Shown: piece by piece, positions 41,791 to 50,692 of the stretch | Numbering within the stretch: the stretch's first letter is position 1 | Layout: every line of letters begins with the position of its first letter | Origin: Rhizobium sp. WYCCWR10014 | GTDB taxonomy: Bacteria; Pseudomonadota; Alphaproteobacteria; Rhizobiales; Rhizobiaceae | DNA: 64,000 nucleotides | Assembly: GCF_001657485.1 (NCBI RefSeq) | Contig: NZ_LXFU01000049.1 | Span: 2,316 to 66,315, forward strand | Direction of reading: 5' to 3' | Notes under the pieces: generated by a model | Databases searched by the model: none | What the model saw: only the letters and a program-made list of their open reading frames with translations | What the model was told of the DNA's origin: nothing | Translations under genes and position numbers: made by a program

Positions 41791-42390
41791 TTAATCGGGC
41801 CGGCCGAGAAGATCAAGAAGCTCGCGCATCTGGCGACGGGATTTTAGCTGAAGGACCGGCACGTCAGGACCATGTGCAGCGATGCCGGCGACGAGGCGCG
41901 GCGCAAATTTCTCCTCGAAGGTCCAGATGAAGCGGAGGAATTCCCAATCGATCTTCTCGATACAGCCCGGCGCCATTTCGGGGTGAGTGCGGCCGATCCA
42001 TTTCGCCCACCGGCTGATTGCGCCCCGGATGCAGACAAGCCGCGGCATGCGGACCCAGATAACAAAATCGGTACGCGGTAGCCGAATGTCCAAGGAGGAC
42101 GGGTTCGTGCCGTCCATGATCCAACGTTCTTGGAGGATCCGGCTGGCGATGATATTTCTCTGTTCGACCCTGTCGCGTGTGACCCAGCCGGGAAGCCAAT
42201 AGACGTCGCGGTCGAGCGAAATGTAGGAAAGCCCGAAGCGCCTGGCGATCTTCAGCGACAGTGTGGATTTGCCGCCGCCCGAACAGCCGATGACGAGGAT
42301 GCGGCGGACTGTACGGATATGCTCCGCAGCCTGTTTAAGATCGGTGATCTGCTGACGCGGCGGCAAGTCTACTCTCTGATCCATCGTCAA
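41791..42390 (-). CDS. P-loop NTPase, FlaR/adenylate-kinase-like
   Basis: The 199-residue product has a Walker A motif, VIGCSGGGKSTLS, near residue 35, SYISLDRDVYWLPGW and WIMDGTNPSSLDIRLPRTDF, which is the layout of small adenylate-kinase-like 'DNA topology modulation FlaR' proteins. The true substrate is not known; a kinase acting on a small molecule is plausible. It is co-directional with the RatA gene. Confidence 0.8.
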   Translation of the reverse strand: MTMDQRVDLPPRQQITDLKQAAEHIRTVRRILVIGCSGGGKSTLSLKIARRFGLSYISLDRDVYWLPGWVTRDRVEQRNIIASRILQERWIMDGTNPSSLDIRLPRTDFVIWVRMPRLVCIRGAISRWAKWIGRTHPEMAPGCIEKIDWEFLRFIWTFEEKFAPRLVAGIAAHGPDVPVLQLKSRRQMRELLDLLGRPD

Positions 42391-42539
42391 AACCTCGCTC
42401 TCTACTCGGCGTCATCCTATACAATGACGGTGACAAGGTGATCAGGAACCACACTTGATTCAGGACCGTTCGATGCCTGAAAGAAAGGACCCACTATTTC
42501 GATCCGAAAGAGAACAGGTTCAAGTAAAACAGGCGACGC

Positions 42540-43193
42540 ATGGATATAATCACTGAGAACACCTACTCGTCGGACCAACATGCATTTATGTTCGCTCCTA
42601 CCCTTCGCTCGCCAGTGGTTCTTTTGTGTGAGAGCTATCGGTCAGAAATGGAGTATGATTCTGACCCTCAGGCCGAGACGACGGCATTGACTGCAATATC
42701 TCAAGCTGCAAAGTCGCTTTCCGGAAATGTGTTCGCGGTTATGGCAGAGGCTAACATTGCCCCCATTTCGAAGCTGCGCTCATATAGAGGCTGCTTATTT
42801 TCCAGTCCCTTGAAGAGCATCGACCACTGCGATCTAGAAGTCAGCAACGGTAAGGGATATTCTCGGTTAGGAGCAGTAATTAGTCTCGATGACGCCCGCC
42901 CCGATTCGGATCCGGTAAAAATACTGCATTTTCGTACATCGATTTTTCTGATCACACCCCTCGATATTGAAGGTGTTTGCCGCCTCGCCGAGGCGTGGAT
43001 GAGCGGAAACGATCAAGGAGTGCTGAGCTTGAACCTCTACGCTATCGCGGCCCATATCGCCGGAAACCCCGACAGCATGATCTTGCGCTACTTCTTTGCT
43101 GATAATGGGAAAAGCGAGAGGGTCGCACTCATCGCGAACGAAACGGCGGTCGGAGACCAGGCTCGTGCGTTTTTTGAAAATATACGAATTTAG
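42540..43193 (+). CDS. Hypothetical protein, low G+C
   Basis: The 217-residue product has no recognised domain. It is soluble, with two cysteines in the middle (RGCLFSSP, DHCDLEV) and no signal peptide. Codon use is visibly less G+C-rich than that of lipA and the FlaR-like gene on either side, and the gene interrupts a conserved gene order, which suggests insertion. The ribosome site (AGGCGACGC) is weak. Confidence 0.6.
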   Translation: MDIITENTYSSDQHAFMFAPTLRSPVVLLCESYRSEMEYDSDPQAETTALTAISQAAKSLSGNVFAVMAEANIAPISKLRSYRGCLFSSPLKSIDHCDLEVSNGKGYSRLGAVISLDDARPDSDPVKILHFRTSIFLITPLDIEGVCRLAEAWMSGNDQGVLSLNLYAIAAHIAGNPDSMILRYFFADNGKSERVALIANETAVGDQARAFFENIRI

Positions 43194-43331
43194 AGGTGAG
43201 CCGAATGGTCGCCTAAGGTTCCCGCGGAGCCGTCTGCGAAATGAAAGACCAACGAGGCCTGTCATGACCTCCTGACACACAGCCGCCACTTTCCCCGTAA
43301 ACGAAGCAAAAAGATATTCCCTAGGGTACTT

Positions 43332-43370
43332 CCCCTCGCCCCGTTTGCGGGGACAGGGTTAGGCTGGGGC
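43332..43370. repeat. G/C-rich palindromic intergenic repeat
   Basis: CCCCTCGCCCCGTTTGCGGGG opens the element; the inner part can form a hairpin (CCCCG/CGGGG) and it ends GGGTTAGGCTGGGGC. The window start (1-17) carries the matching right end of another copy. The type is common in Rhizobium intergenic DNA. Confidence 0.45.
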
Positions 43371-43456
43371 GCAGGCGTCGGAGATTGAAAAGCATTGTCA
43401 ACAGCCTGACCGCGGCAAAAATCGCCGCGGTTCAATCAAAAAGCAAGTACCAGATG

Positions 43457-44428
43457 TTACTCGGCAGCGATCAACAGCTTCTTTTCGCGCGCCGCTCTCA
43501 GCCGGGCAAAGTCGTCGCCGGCATGGTGGGAGGAGCGGGTCAGCGGGCTGGAGGCGACCATCAGGAAGCCCTTGCTGTAGGCGACAGTCTCATAAGACTT
43601 GAACTCGTCGGGCGTGACGAAGCTTTCGACCTTGTGGTGCTTGCGCGTCGGCTGCAGATACTGGCCGATCGTCAGGAAGTCGACATCGGCGGTACGCAGA
43701 TCGTCCATCAGTTGCAGGACTTCGTTTCGCTCTTCGCCAAGGCCGACCATGATGCCCGATTTGGTAAACATCGTCGGATCGAGTTCCTTCACCCGCTGCA
43801 GCAAGCGGACGGAATGGAAGTAGCGAGCGCCGGGGCGAACGGTCAGGTAGTTGCCGGGCACCGTTTCCATATTGTGGTTGAAAACGTCGGGCTTGGCGGC
43901 GACGACGCGCTCCAGAGCACCCGGCTTCTTCAGGAAGTCGGGCGTCAGGATCTCGATCGTCGTCATCGGCGAGGCCGCACGGATTGCCCAGATCACCTTT
44001 TCGAAGTGTTCGGCGCCGCCGTCCTCCAGGTCGTCACGGTCGACCGAGGTGATGACGACGTGGCTGAGGCCCATCTCCTTGACCGCCTTGGCGACATTCT
44101 CCGGCTCGGCCATGTCGAGCGCATTCGGCTTGCCGGTGGCGACGTTGCAGAAGGCGCAGGCGCGGGTACAGATCTCGCCCATGATCATGAAGGTCGCGTG
44201 CTTCTTGTCCCAGCACTCGCCGATATTCGGGCAGCCGGCCTCCTCGCAGACGGTGACGAGCTTGTGCTCCTTCACGATCGCGCGCGTCTCGGCATAACCC
44301 TTGGAGGTCGGCGCCTTGACGCGAATCCAGTCCGGCTTGCGCATCACTTCCGTATCAGGCCGATGCGCCTTCTCGGGATGCCGCACGCGCTTGGCGTCGG
44401 GATTGATCGTATCGAGGATCGTCACCAT
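43457..44428 (-). CDS. lipA: Lipoyl synthase LipA
   Basis: The 323-residue product is a radical-SAM enzyme that adds two sulfur atoms to octanoyl groups on lipoyl domains. The auxiliary cluster is CEEAGCPNIGEC (C-x4-C-x5-C, about residue 71) and the SAM cluster CTRACAFC (C-x3-C-x2-C, about 101). The C-terminal serine ligand is in LTRSSHHAGDDFA. It supplies the cofactor for the lipoyl domains of PdhB and PdhC encoded nearby. Confidence 0.96.
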   Translation of the reverse strand: MVTILDTINPDAKRVRHPEKAHRPDTEVMRKPDWIRVKAPTSKGYAETRAIVKEHKLVTVCEEAGCPNIGECWDKKHATFMIMGEICTRACAFCNVATGKPNALDMAEPENVAKAVKEMGLSHVVITSVDRDDLEDGGAEHFEKVIWAIRAASPMTTIEILTPDFLKKPGALERVVAAKPDVFNHNMETVPGNYLTVRPGARYFHSVRLLQRVKELDPTMFTKSGIMVGLGEERNEVLQLMDDLRTADVDFLTIGQYLQPTRKHHKVESFVTPDEFKSYETVAYSKGFLMVASSPLTRSSHHAGDDFARLRAAREKKLLIAAE

Positions 44429-44470
44429 TGCAGTTTCAGCTTTCTACCGCCCCTATGCGGCAAATCATCT

Positions 44471-44570
44471 AAAGAGCATCGCGTCAAATCGGATTCATGC
44501 GACGCTCTTTAAGTCTTTGTTTTATGCAAGTCGTTATCCCAAAACCGCTGCACACTTTTGGGCGACATGC
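44471..44570. repeat. Rhizobial palindromic mosaic repeat, locus 4 of 4
   Basis: Module one (44471-44510) has AAAGAGC/GCTCTTT arms; module two (44526-44570) has GCAAGTCG../..CGACATGC arms with CCCAAAA/TTTTGGG and the loop CCGCTGCACA. The linker AAGTCTTTGTTTTATG matches that at locus 3. It lies between lipA and the GlsB-like gene. Confidence 0.78.
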
Positions 44571-44571
44571 A

Positions 44572-44820
44572 TTAGCGCCGCACCAGCCGCGCAAGGAATA
44601 TCAACAGGCAGGCGCCAAGGAAACCCGTCACGAAGTAACCGAGCCGTCCGCCGACCACCTCGACATGGAACTGCGCAAGGACGGCGCTTGCGACGACCGA
44701 ACCGACGATGCCGAGCACGATGTTCAGAAAAATCCCGTATCGCGCTTCCATCAGCTTGCCGGCGAGCCAGCCCGCAAGCCCGCCGATGATGATTGCCGAA
44801 ATCCAGCCGACGCTTTCCAT
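44572..44820 (-). CDS. GlsB/YeaQ/YmgE family membrane protein
   Basis: The 82-residue product starts MESVGWISAIIIGGLAGWLA and has three membrane helices with glycine-rich GLAGWLAGKLM and NIVLGIVGSVVASAVLA segments, the pattern of GlsB/YeaQ transglycosylase-associated proteins. The function is stress-linked and unresolved. A second member lies 36 bp upstream in the same direction. Confidence 0.85.
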   Translation of the reverse strand: MESVGWISAIIIGGLAGWLAGKLMEARYGIFLNIVLGIVGSVVASAVLAQFHVEVVGGRLGYFVTGFLGACLLIFLARLVRR

Positions 44821-44856
44821 GTCTTCCCCTACCCTCAGTTGGCCCTCACTTACGCC

Positions 44857-45111
44857 TCAAGCGACCGCCCTGGCGATCAGAACCACGATGATGGCGCCGA
44901 CGGTGGCGTGGATGATCTGCACCACCAGCGCGTTTTCAATGCCCAGCGAAATGCCGAGCGCGCTGAACAGATAACCGCCGACAAAGGCGCCGATGATGCC
45001 GCTCAGCAGGCATCTTATCAGCCCGCCGCCACCGACGACCAGGCTCGCGAGGAAGCCTGCAACCAGGCCGATCAGCAAAAATACCAGCAACGCCTGCGTC
45101 TCCATAGACAT
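44857..45111 (-). CDS. GlsB/YeaQ/YmgE family membrane protein
   Basis: The 84-residue product is a paralog of the previous gene, with LLVFLLIGLVAGFLASLVVG, the central GGGGLIRCLLSGIIGAFVGG and a third helix at the C-terminus. It has an unusual free cysteine in the middle. The pair probably forms a two-gene unit. The ATG at 45111 or the one at 45105 could start it. Confidence 0.82.
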   Translation of the reverse strand: MSMETQALLVFLLIGLVAGFLASLVVGGGGLIRCLLSGIIGAFVGGYLFSALGISLGIENALVVQIIHATVGAIIVVLIARAVA

Positions 45112-45208
45112 GATGATTTCCTTTCGTTTTTTCCACCCCAGCGGAATGGCTTTCCACTCCGAGGGGATGGTTTCTCCACCCCGGGATAAAGGGCAGCTTC
45201 GGAAATTC

Positions 45209-46657
45209 TCAAGCGTTCAGCACACGGCCATAAGCATCGAGCACCGCTTCCTTCATCGTTTCAGACACGGTCGGATGCGGGAAGATCGTGTGCATCAGCT
45301 CTTCCTCGGTCGTTTCGAGGTTCATCGCGACGACGAAGCCCTGGATGAGCTCGGTCACTTCGGCGCCGACCATATGGGCGCCAAGCAGTTCGCCGGTCTT
45401 CTTGTCGAAGATCACCTTCACCATGCCCTGGTCTTCGCCGAGCGCGATCGCCTTGCCGTTCGCCGCGAAGGAGAAGCGGCCAACGCGGATTTCGCGGCCC
45501 TGCTCCTTGGCTTTGGCTTCGGTGATGCCGACGGAGGCGACCTGCGGATTGCAATAGGTGCAGCCCGGGACCTTGCCCTTGTCTGTGGGATGAACGTTCG
45601 GCAGGCCGGCGATCTTTTCGACGCAGACGACGCCCTCATGCTCTGCCTTGTGCGCCAGCATCGGCGGGCCGGCGACATCGCCGATCGCATAGATGCCGGC
45701 GACATTGGTCTTGCCGTAACCGTCGATGACGACGCAGCCGCGGTCGGTCTTGACGCCGAGCGCCTCGAGACCGAGGTTTTCGATATTGCCCTGAACGCCG
45801 ACGGCCGAAATCAGCCGGTCGGCAGTGATCTGCTGCACCTTGCCATCGGCCGTCTCGACATGGGCGGTAACGCTGTTGGCGGCCTTGTCGACCTTCGAGA
45901 CCTTGGCGCTGGTGAAGATCTTGAGGCCGCGCTTTTCAAGCTGCTTGCGGGCGATCGCCGTTATCTCGGCATCCTCGACCGGCATGATGGTCGGCATGAC
46001 TTCGACGACCGTGACGTCGACGCCCATCGAGCGATAGAAGCTGGCGAATTCGATGCCGATCGCGCCTGAGCCCATGACGATCAGCGACTTCGGCAGCACA
46101 TCCGGCTTCAGCGCCTCGAAATAGGTCCAGATCAGCTTGCCATCCGGCTCGATGCCAGGCAGCGCGCGCGGACGGGCGCCGGTGGCGATGATGATATGCT
46201 TGGCGGTATAGGTGCCCTCGCCGCTCTTGACGTTCTTCGGCAGCGGATGCTGCGGCTCGACAACAGGCTTCGACGACTTGCCGACAACGATCTCGCCGGG
46301 CTTGGTGATCTTCGCTTCGCCCCAGATGATGTCGATCTTGTTCTTCTTCATCAGGAAGCCGACGCCGGCATTCAGGCGGGCGGAGACGGCGCGCGAGCGG
46401 CCGACGACGGCCTTGGCATCCGGCTTGACCGTGCCTTGGAGAACGAGGCCGAAATCCTTGAAGTGATTGGCGTGGTCAAGCACCTCGGCCGAGCGCAACA
46501 GCGCCTTGGTCGGGATGCAGCCCCAGTTCAGGCAGATGCCGCCCATATGCTCGCGCTCGACGATCGCGGTCTTGAGGCCGAGCTGGCTGGCACGGATAGC
46601 GGCGACATAGCCGCCGGGACCCGAGCCGATGATGATGACGTCGTAGGATTCAGCCAT
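45209..46657 (-). CDS. lpdA: Dihydrolipoyl dehydrogenase (E3)
   Basis: The 482-residue product is the flavin E3 of 2-oxoacid dehydrogenase complexes. It has the FAD motif IIGSGPGGYVAAIRASQLG, the redox disulfide in GGICLNWGCIPTKALL (C-x4-C, about residue 41), the NAD motif VMGSGAIGIEFASFYRSMG, and the catalytic HPTVSETMKEA at the C-terminus. It reoxidises dihydrolipoamide of the pyruvate dehydrogenase complex, whose other genes lie about 1.3 kb upstream in the same direction. Confidence 0.95.
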   Translation of the reverse strand: MAESYDVIIIGSGPGGYVAAIRASQLGLKTAIVEREHMGGICLNWGCIPTKALLRSAEVLDHANHFKDFGLVLQGTVKPDAKAVVGRSRAVSARLNAGVGFLMKKNKIDIIWGEAKITKPGEIVVGKSSKPVVEPQHPLPKNVKSGEGTYTAKHIIIATGARPRALPGIEPDGKLIWTYFEALKPDVLPKSLIVMGSGAIGIEFASFYRSMGVDVTVVEVMPTIMPVEDAEITAIARKQLEKRGLKIFTSAKVSKVDKAANSVTAHVETADGKVQQITADRLISAVGVQGNIENLGLEALGVKTDRGCVVIDGYGKTNVAGIYAIGDVAGPPMLAHKAEHEGVVCVEKIAGLPNVHPTDKGKVPGCTYCNPQVASVGITEAKAKEQGREIRVGRFSFAANGKAIALGEDQGMVKVIFDKKTGELLGAHMVGAEVTELIQGFVVAMNLETTEEELMHTIFPHPTVSETMKEAVLDAYGRVLNA

Positions 46658-46673
46658 GTGTTTCCTGCCTTTG

Positions 46674-47255
46674 TTACGCTGCGCTGCGGGTCATGAGCAC
46701 CCACGCGTGTCTCTTGCTGTTTTCGAAGAGCGGCACGGCATCGGCGCGCGCAGCCTCCAGGAATCCGTTTCTTCCATAAAGCGATAAAGCCGCTTCGTTG
46801 TCGCTGGCGGTGATCAGGCTGACGGCCCGCCGATCGGCCCTTTCGATCTGATCGTCCAGCAGCCTGCGTCCGATGCCGATGCCGCGCAGATGGCGATAGA
46901 CGCCGAGACTGCCGATGAACCAGCTTCCGACCGCCGTTTTCTGCAAGGCGAGCATCGGTGCGGTCGCCGGAATCGTCGCCTCGATATCGCCTATCCCCTC
47001 ACCCAGCGCATGGCCGATCGCCACGCCTGCGACCTCGCCATAGGCCTCGGCAATGACGGCATCCCGCCAGCCGCCGACAGCCTCCTCCTCGCTCATCTTC
47101 AACCGGCCCCGCTCCAGCGGCGTATCGCTCACACCATTTTCCACACCGGCAAACCAGAGCCAGGAGGCAAACCCGCGCGATGCGATATCCGCCAGAATCG
47201 CCAGCTCCGAGGCATCCCGCCGTGAGGCCTGCCTGAGGGCGATGAAGGAGGCCAT
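46674..47255 (-). CDS. GNAT family N-acetyltransferase
   Basis: The 193-residue product has the GNAT fold: ALRQASRRDASELAILADIA at the N-terminus, motif A SLGVYRHLRGIGIGRRLLDD with the acetyl-CoA pyrophosphate loop (RGIGIG), and SDNEAALSLYGRNGF as motif B. The substrate is unknown. It lies between the SGNH hydrolase gene and lpdA in a tight co-directional run. Confidence 0.87.
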   Translation of the reverse strand: MASFIALRQASRRDASELAILADIASRGFASWLWFAGVENGVSDTPLERGRLKMSEEEAVGGWRDAVIAEAYGEVAGVAIGHALGEGIGDIEATIPATAPMLALQKTAVGSWFIGSLGVYRHLRGIGIGRRLLDDQIERADRRAVSLITASDNEAALSLYGRNGFLEAARADAVPLFENSKRHAWVLMTRSAA

Positions 47256-47257
47256 GG

Positions 47258-47899
47258 TCAGATCCCCAGCATCATCCGCACGATCGATTCCAGCCCGCGT
47301 CCAAGCGCACGCGTATTCTCCGCATCAAGGTGAATGCCATCGATCGGTGTGGTCTTGGCGACGGAATTGCCGTCGAAGAAGCCACAACCGAGTTCGTCGG
47401 CAAGATCACGATAAAGCGTTGCAAGCTTTGCCGATTCCTCGATGCCGCCGGGAAAGGATGCGGCGAAGGGCACATTGCCCGTCGCGCGGATCGCGGGCGG
47501 CGCCACGATCAGAATCTCCGGCCCATCGAATTCGAAGGGCCAGGCATGATTGCGGATCAGTCGCACGAGCCGGCTGATGCCCTGGCATGCAGCAAAGGCC
47601 GAGCCTGCGACGACCGGCTTCATGTCATTGGTGCCGAGCAGAAGGATGACGAGGTCGAGCGGCGCATGCGTCTGCAGGATCGTCGGCAGGACGCGTGCAC
47701 CGTTGCGGTCGCAATCGGCGAGATGGTCGTCGAAAGCGGTGGTGCGCCCGTTCAAGCCTTCGGCGATGATACGCGCGTCACCGCCGAGCGCTGCCTGAAG
47801 CACGCTCGGCCAGCGATTCTTGTAATCATGACGGCCGATCGTCTCGGCGTCATAACCCCAGGTCAGCGAGTCACCATAGCAAAGAACGGTCTTGGTCAT
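47258..47899 (-). CDS. SGNH/GDSL-type hydrolase (arylesterase-like)
   Basis: The 213-residue product has the SGNH signatures: the nucleophile serine in CYGDSLTWGYD, EGLNGRTTAFDD with conserved asparagine/glycine, LLLGTNDMKP, and the catalytic D and H in DGIHLDAEN. It is of the cytoplasmic arylesterase/acyltransferase subgroup known from Sinorhizobium and Mycobacterium. It should cleave short-chain esters. It lies between pdhC and the GNAT gene, 2 bp from the latter. Confidence 0.88.
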   Translation of the reverse strand: MTKTVLCYGDSLTWGYDAETIGRHDYKNRWPSVLQAALGGDARIIAEGLNGRTTAFDDHLADCDRNGARVLPTILQTHAPLDLVILLLGTNDMKPVVAGSAFAACQGISRLVRLIRNHAWPFEFDGPEILIVAPPAIRATGNVPFAASFPGGIEESAKLATLYRDLADELGCGFFDGNSVAKTTPIDGIHLDAENTRALGRGLESIVRMMLGI

Positions 47900-47917
47900 T
47901 TCCGCCTCGTGCCGCTA

Positions 47918-49276
47918 TCAGACAAGCATGCCCATCGGGTTCTCGATGTAGCCCTTGAAGGCCTGGAGCAGTTCGGCGCCGAGCGCGCCATCGACGCAGC
48001 GATGGTCGGTCGAGAGCGTCACTGACATCACCGTGGCAATCGCCATTTCGCCCTTCTTGACGACGACCCGCTGTTCGCCGGCGCCGACCGCGAGGATCGT
48101 CGCATGCGGCGGGTTGACGACGGCTGCGAAGTTCTTCACGCCCATCATGCCCATGTTCGAGACCGAACTGGTGCCGCCCTGATATTCCTCAGGCTTCAGC
48201 TTGCGATCCTTGGCCCGTTTGCCGAGATCGCGCATCTCGTTGGAGATCGTCGACAGGGTCTTTTCCTCGGCCTTGCGGATGATCGGGGTGATCAGGCCGC
48301 CGGGGATCGAGACGGCGACGCCGACATCGGCGTGCTTGTGCTTGACCAGGTTGCTGTCAGTCCAGGAGACATTGGCATCCGGAACGTCGCGCAGCGACAG
48401 CGCCATGGCCTTGATGACCATGTCGTTGACCGAGAGCTTGTAGGCCGGAGCGTTGTCCTTGCGCGGAGCCGCATCGTTCAGCTGGGCACGCAGCGCCAGC
48501 AACGCATCGAGCTCGCAATCGACGCTGACGTAGAAATGCGGGATCGTCTGCTTGGATTCGACCAGGCGCCTGGCGATCGTCTTGCGCATGCCGTCATGCG
48601 GCACGAGCTCGTAGGAGCCCGGCTCGAAGAGCTTGAGCACGGCTTCTTCGGACGCGCCCTTCGGTGCAGCGGCGGCCGGAGCCGGAGCTGCGGAGGCTTG
48701 TGGAGCGGAAGCAGCAGCGGCAGGGGCTTTGGCGCCGCCACCGGCAACGGCGGCTTCGATGTCGCTCTTGACGACGCGGCCGTGCGGGCCGGAGCCTGCG
48801 ACCGCCGAAAGGTCGATACCGGCTTCCTTGGCCAGCCTGCGGGCAAGCGGCGAAGAGAAGGTGCGGCTGCCATCAGATGAAACCGAGGCGGGTGCGGCGG
48901 CGGTTACGGGTGCCGCAGCCGGAGTAGACTGGACCGGAGCCGGTGCAGCTTCGGCCTTCGGCGCAGTTGCACCGTCTGTCTTCGGCGCCGGAGCGGCGGA
49001 ACCCGCACTGCTTGCGGCAGCGGAGACATCCTCTCCATCGGCGGCGAGAACTGCGATCAGCGCATTGACCTTGACGCCTTCGGTGCCGGCGGCAACGACG
49101 AGCTTGGCGACCGTGCCTTCATCGACGGCTTCGACTTCCATCGTCGCCTTGTCGGTCTCGATCTCGGCGATCACATCGCCAGACTTGACCTTGTCGCCTT
49201 CCTTGACCAGCCATTTGGAAAGATTGCCTTCCTCCATGGTCGGAGAGAGGGCGGGCATCGTGATATTGATCGGCAT
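47918..49276 (-). CDS. pdhC: Pyruvate dehydrogenase dihydrolipoamide acetyltransferase (E2)
   Basis: The 452-residue product has one N-terminal lipoyl domain (lipoyl lysine in ETDKATMEVEAVDEG, about residue 43), an Ala/Pro-rich linker, the peripheral subunit-binding domain (SPLARRLAKEAGIDLSA, about 145), a second Ala-rich linker and the catalytic domain ending with STDHRCVDGALGAELLQ, the DHRxxDG active site. It moves acetyl groups from the lipoyl arm to CoA. It follows pdhB after 15 bp. Confidence 0.96.
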   Translation of the reverse strand: MPINITMPALSPTMEEGNLSKWLVKEGDKVKSGDVIAEIETDKATMEVEAVDEGTVAKLVVAAGTEGVKVNALIAVLAADGEDVSAAASSAGSAAPAPKTDGATAPKAEAAPAPVQSTPAAAPVTAAAPASVSSDGSRTFSSPLARRLAKEAGIDLSAVAGSGPHGRVVKSDIEAAVAGGGAKAPAAAASAPQASAAPAPAAAAPKGASEEAVLKLFEPGSYELVPHDGMRKTIARRLVESKQTIPHFYVSVDCELDALLALRAQLNDAAPRKDNAPAYKLSVNDMVIKAMALSLRDVPDANVSWTDSNLVKHKHADVGVAVSIPGGLITPIIRKAEEKTLSTISNEMRDLGKRAKDRKLKPEEYQGGTSSVSNMGMMGVKNFAAVVNPPHATILAVGAGEQRVVVKKGEMAIATVMSVTLSTDHRCVDGALGAELLQAFKGYIENPMGMLV

Positions 49277-49291
49277 CGAAACACCCTCCCC

Positions 49292-50677
49292 TTATTTGTA
49301 GCAAACAGCCTTCACCGCATCGACCACTTCGCCGACGTTCGGAAGGGCGAGCTTTTCGAGATTGGCGGCGTAAGGCATCGGAACGTCCTTGCCTGCGATC
49401 GTCAGGATCGGCGCATCGAGATAATCGAAGGCCTGCTGCATGACGCGAGTGGCGATTTCGGTGCCGACGGAAGACTGCGGATAACCTTCCTCGACGGTGA
49501 CCAGACGGCCGGTCTTCTTCACCGATTCGATGACAGTCGGCAGGTCCATCGGGCGGATGGTGCGAAGGTCGATCAGTTCGACATCGATGCCGAGCTTCTC
49601 GAGTTCGGCGACCGCCTTAGTCGCATAACTCATGCCGATGCCGAAGGAGACCACGGTGACGTCCTTGCCCGGACGATGGATGCGGGCCTTGCCGATCGGC
49701 AGGACGAAATTATCGAGCTTCGGCACATCGAAGTGCTGACCGTAGAGAATTTCGTTTTCGAGGAAGATAACCGGGTTCGGATCGCGGATCGCAGCCTTCA
49801 GCAGGCCCTTGGCGTCGGATGCCGTATAGGGCATGACGACCTTCAGGCCGGGAATGGCGCTATACCAGGCTGCATAATCCTGGCTGTGCTGGGCGCCGAC
49901 GCGAGCCGCGGCACCATTCGGGCCGCGGAAAACGATTGGAGCACCCATCTGGCCGCCGGACATATAGAGCGTCTTGGCGGCGGAGTTGATGATCTGGTCG
50001 ATCGCCTGCATGGCGAAGTTGAAGGTCATGAACTCGACGATCGGGCGAAGGCCGGCCATTGCGGCACCGACGCCGACGCCGGCAAAGCCATGCTCGGTGA
50101 TCGGCGTATCGACGACGCGGCGGGGGCCGAATTCCTGCAGCAGCCCCTGCGTGACCTTGTAGGCACCCTGATATTCGGCAACTTCCTCGCCCATGACGAA
50201 GACGTTTTCGTCGGCGCGCATTTCCTCGGCCATGGCGTCGCGGAGCGCTTCGCGCACGGTCGTCGACACCATTTCGGTGCCGGCCGGGATTTCGGGGTCG
50301 TTCGGAACGACGGCCTTCGGCTCGGCCGGAAGCGGTGCGGAGGCAGAACCGGTGTTGGTCGGCTTTTCTTCCTGGGCAACTTCGGGAGCTGGCGCGGCGG
50401 CCGGCTTGGCGGCGGAAATGTCCGAAGCCGATTCGCCGTCCTGCAGCAGCACGGCGATCTTGGTGTTGACCTTGACACCTTCGGTGCCGGCATCGACGAG
50501 CAGCTTGCCGATGATGCCTTCGTCGACGGCTTCGACTTCCATCGTCGCCTTGTCGGTTTCGATTTCGGCAATCACGTCGCCGGAGGTGACCTTGTCACCT
50601 TCCTGCTTCAACCATTTGGACAGCGTGCCTTCTTCCATCGTCGGAGAGAGGGCGGGCATGAGGATATCGATAGGCAT
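49292..50677 (-). CDS. pdhB: Pyruvate dehydrogenase E1 beta subunit with lipoyl domain
   Basis: The 461-residue product carries an N-terminal lipoyl domain (residues 1-80; lysine in ETDKATMEVEAVDEG), an Ala/Pro-rich linker to about 135, and then the transketolase-type beta subunit (VREALRDAMAEEMRADENVF, LEAYNF-like EFMTFNFAMQAIDQI, and the C-terminal domain with VTVEEGYPQSSVGTEIA). A lipoyl domain on E1 beta is a feature of alphaproteobacterial complexes. It lies 15 bp behind pdhA. Confidence 0.96.
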   Translation of the reverse strand: MPIDILMPALSPTMEEGTLSKWLKQEGDKVTSGDVIAEIETDKATMEVEAVDEGIIGKLLVDAGTEGVKVNTKIAVLLQDGESASDISAAKPAAAPAPEVAQEEKPTNTGSASAPLPAEPKAVVPNDPEIPAGTEMVSTTVREALRDAMAEEMRADENVFVMGEEVAEYQGAYKVTQGLLQEFGPRRVVDTPITEHGFAGVGVGAAMAGLRPIVEFMTFNFAMQAIDQIINSAAKTLYMSGGQMGAPIVFRGPNGAAARVGAQHSQDYAAWYSAIPGLKVVMPYTASDAKGLLKAAIRDPNPVIFLENEILYGQHFDVPKLDNFVLPIGKARIHRPGKDVTVVSFGIGMSYATKAVAELEKLGIDVELIDLRTIRPMDLPTVIESVKKTGRLVTVEEGYPQSSVGTEIATRVMQQAFDYLDAPILTIAGKDVPMPYAANLEKLALPNVGEVVDAVKAVCYK

Positions 50678-50692
50678 GGGTTCCCTCCCCGA

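Noticed and set aside
41329..42390. RatA/FlaR pair as a toxin-antitoxin or defence module
   Set aside because: RatA-type proteins are Coq10-like housekeeping proteins and the P-loop partner has no antitoxin features.
43409..43431. Hairpin ACCGCGGC/GCCGCGGT behind lipA as terminator
   Set aside because: No T-run follows on the minus strand, so it was not called as an intrinsic terminator.
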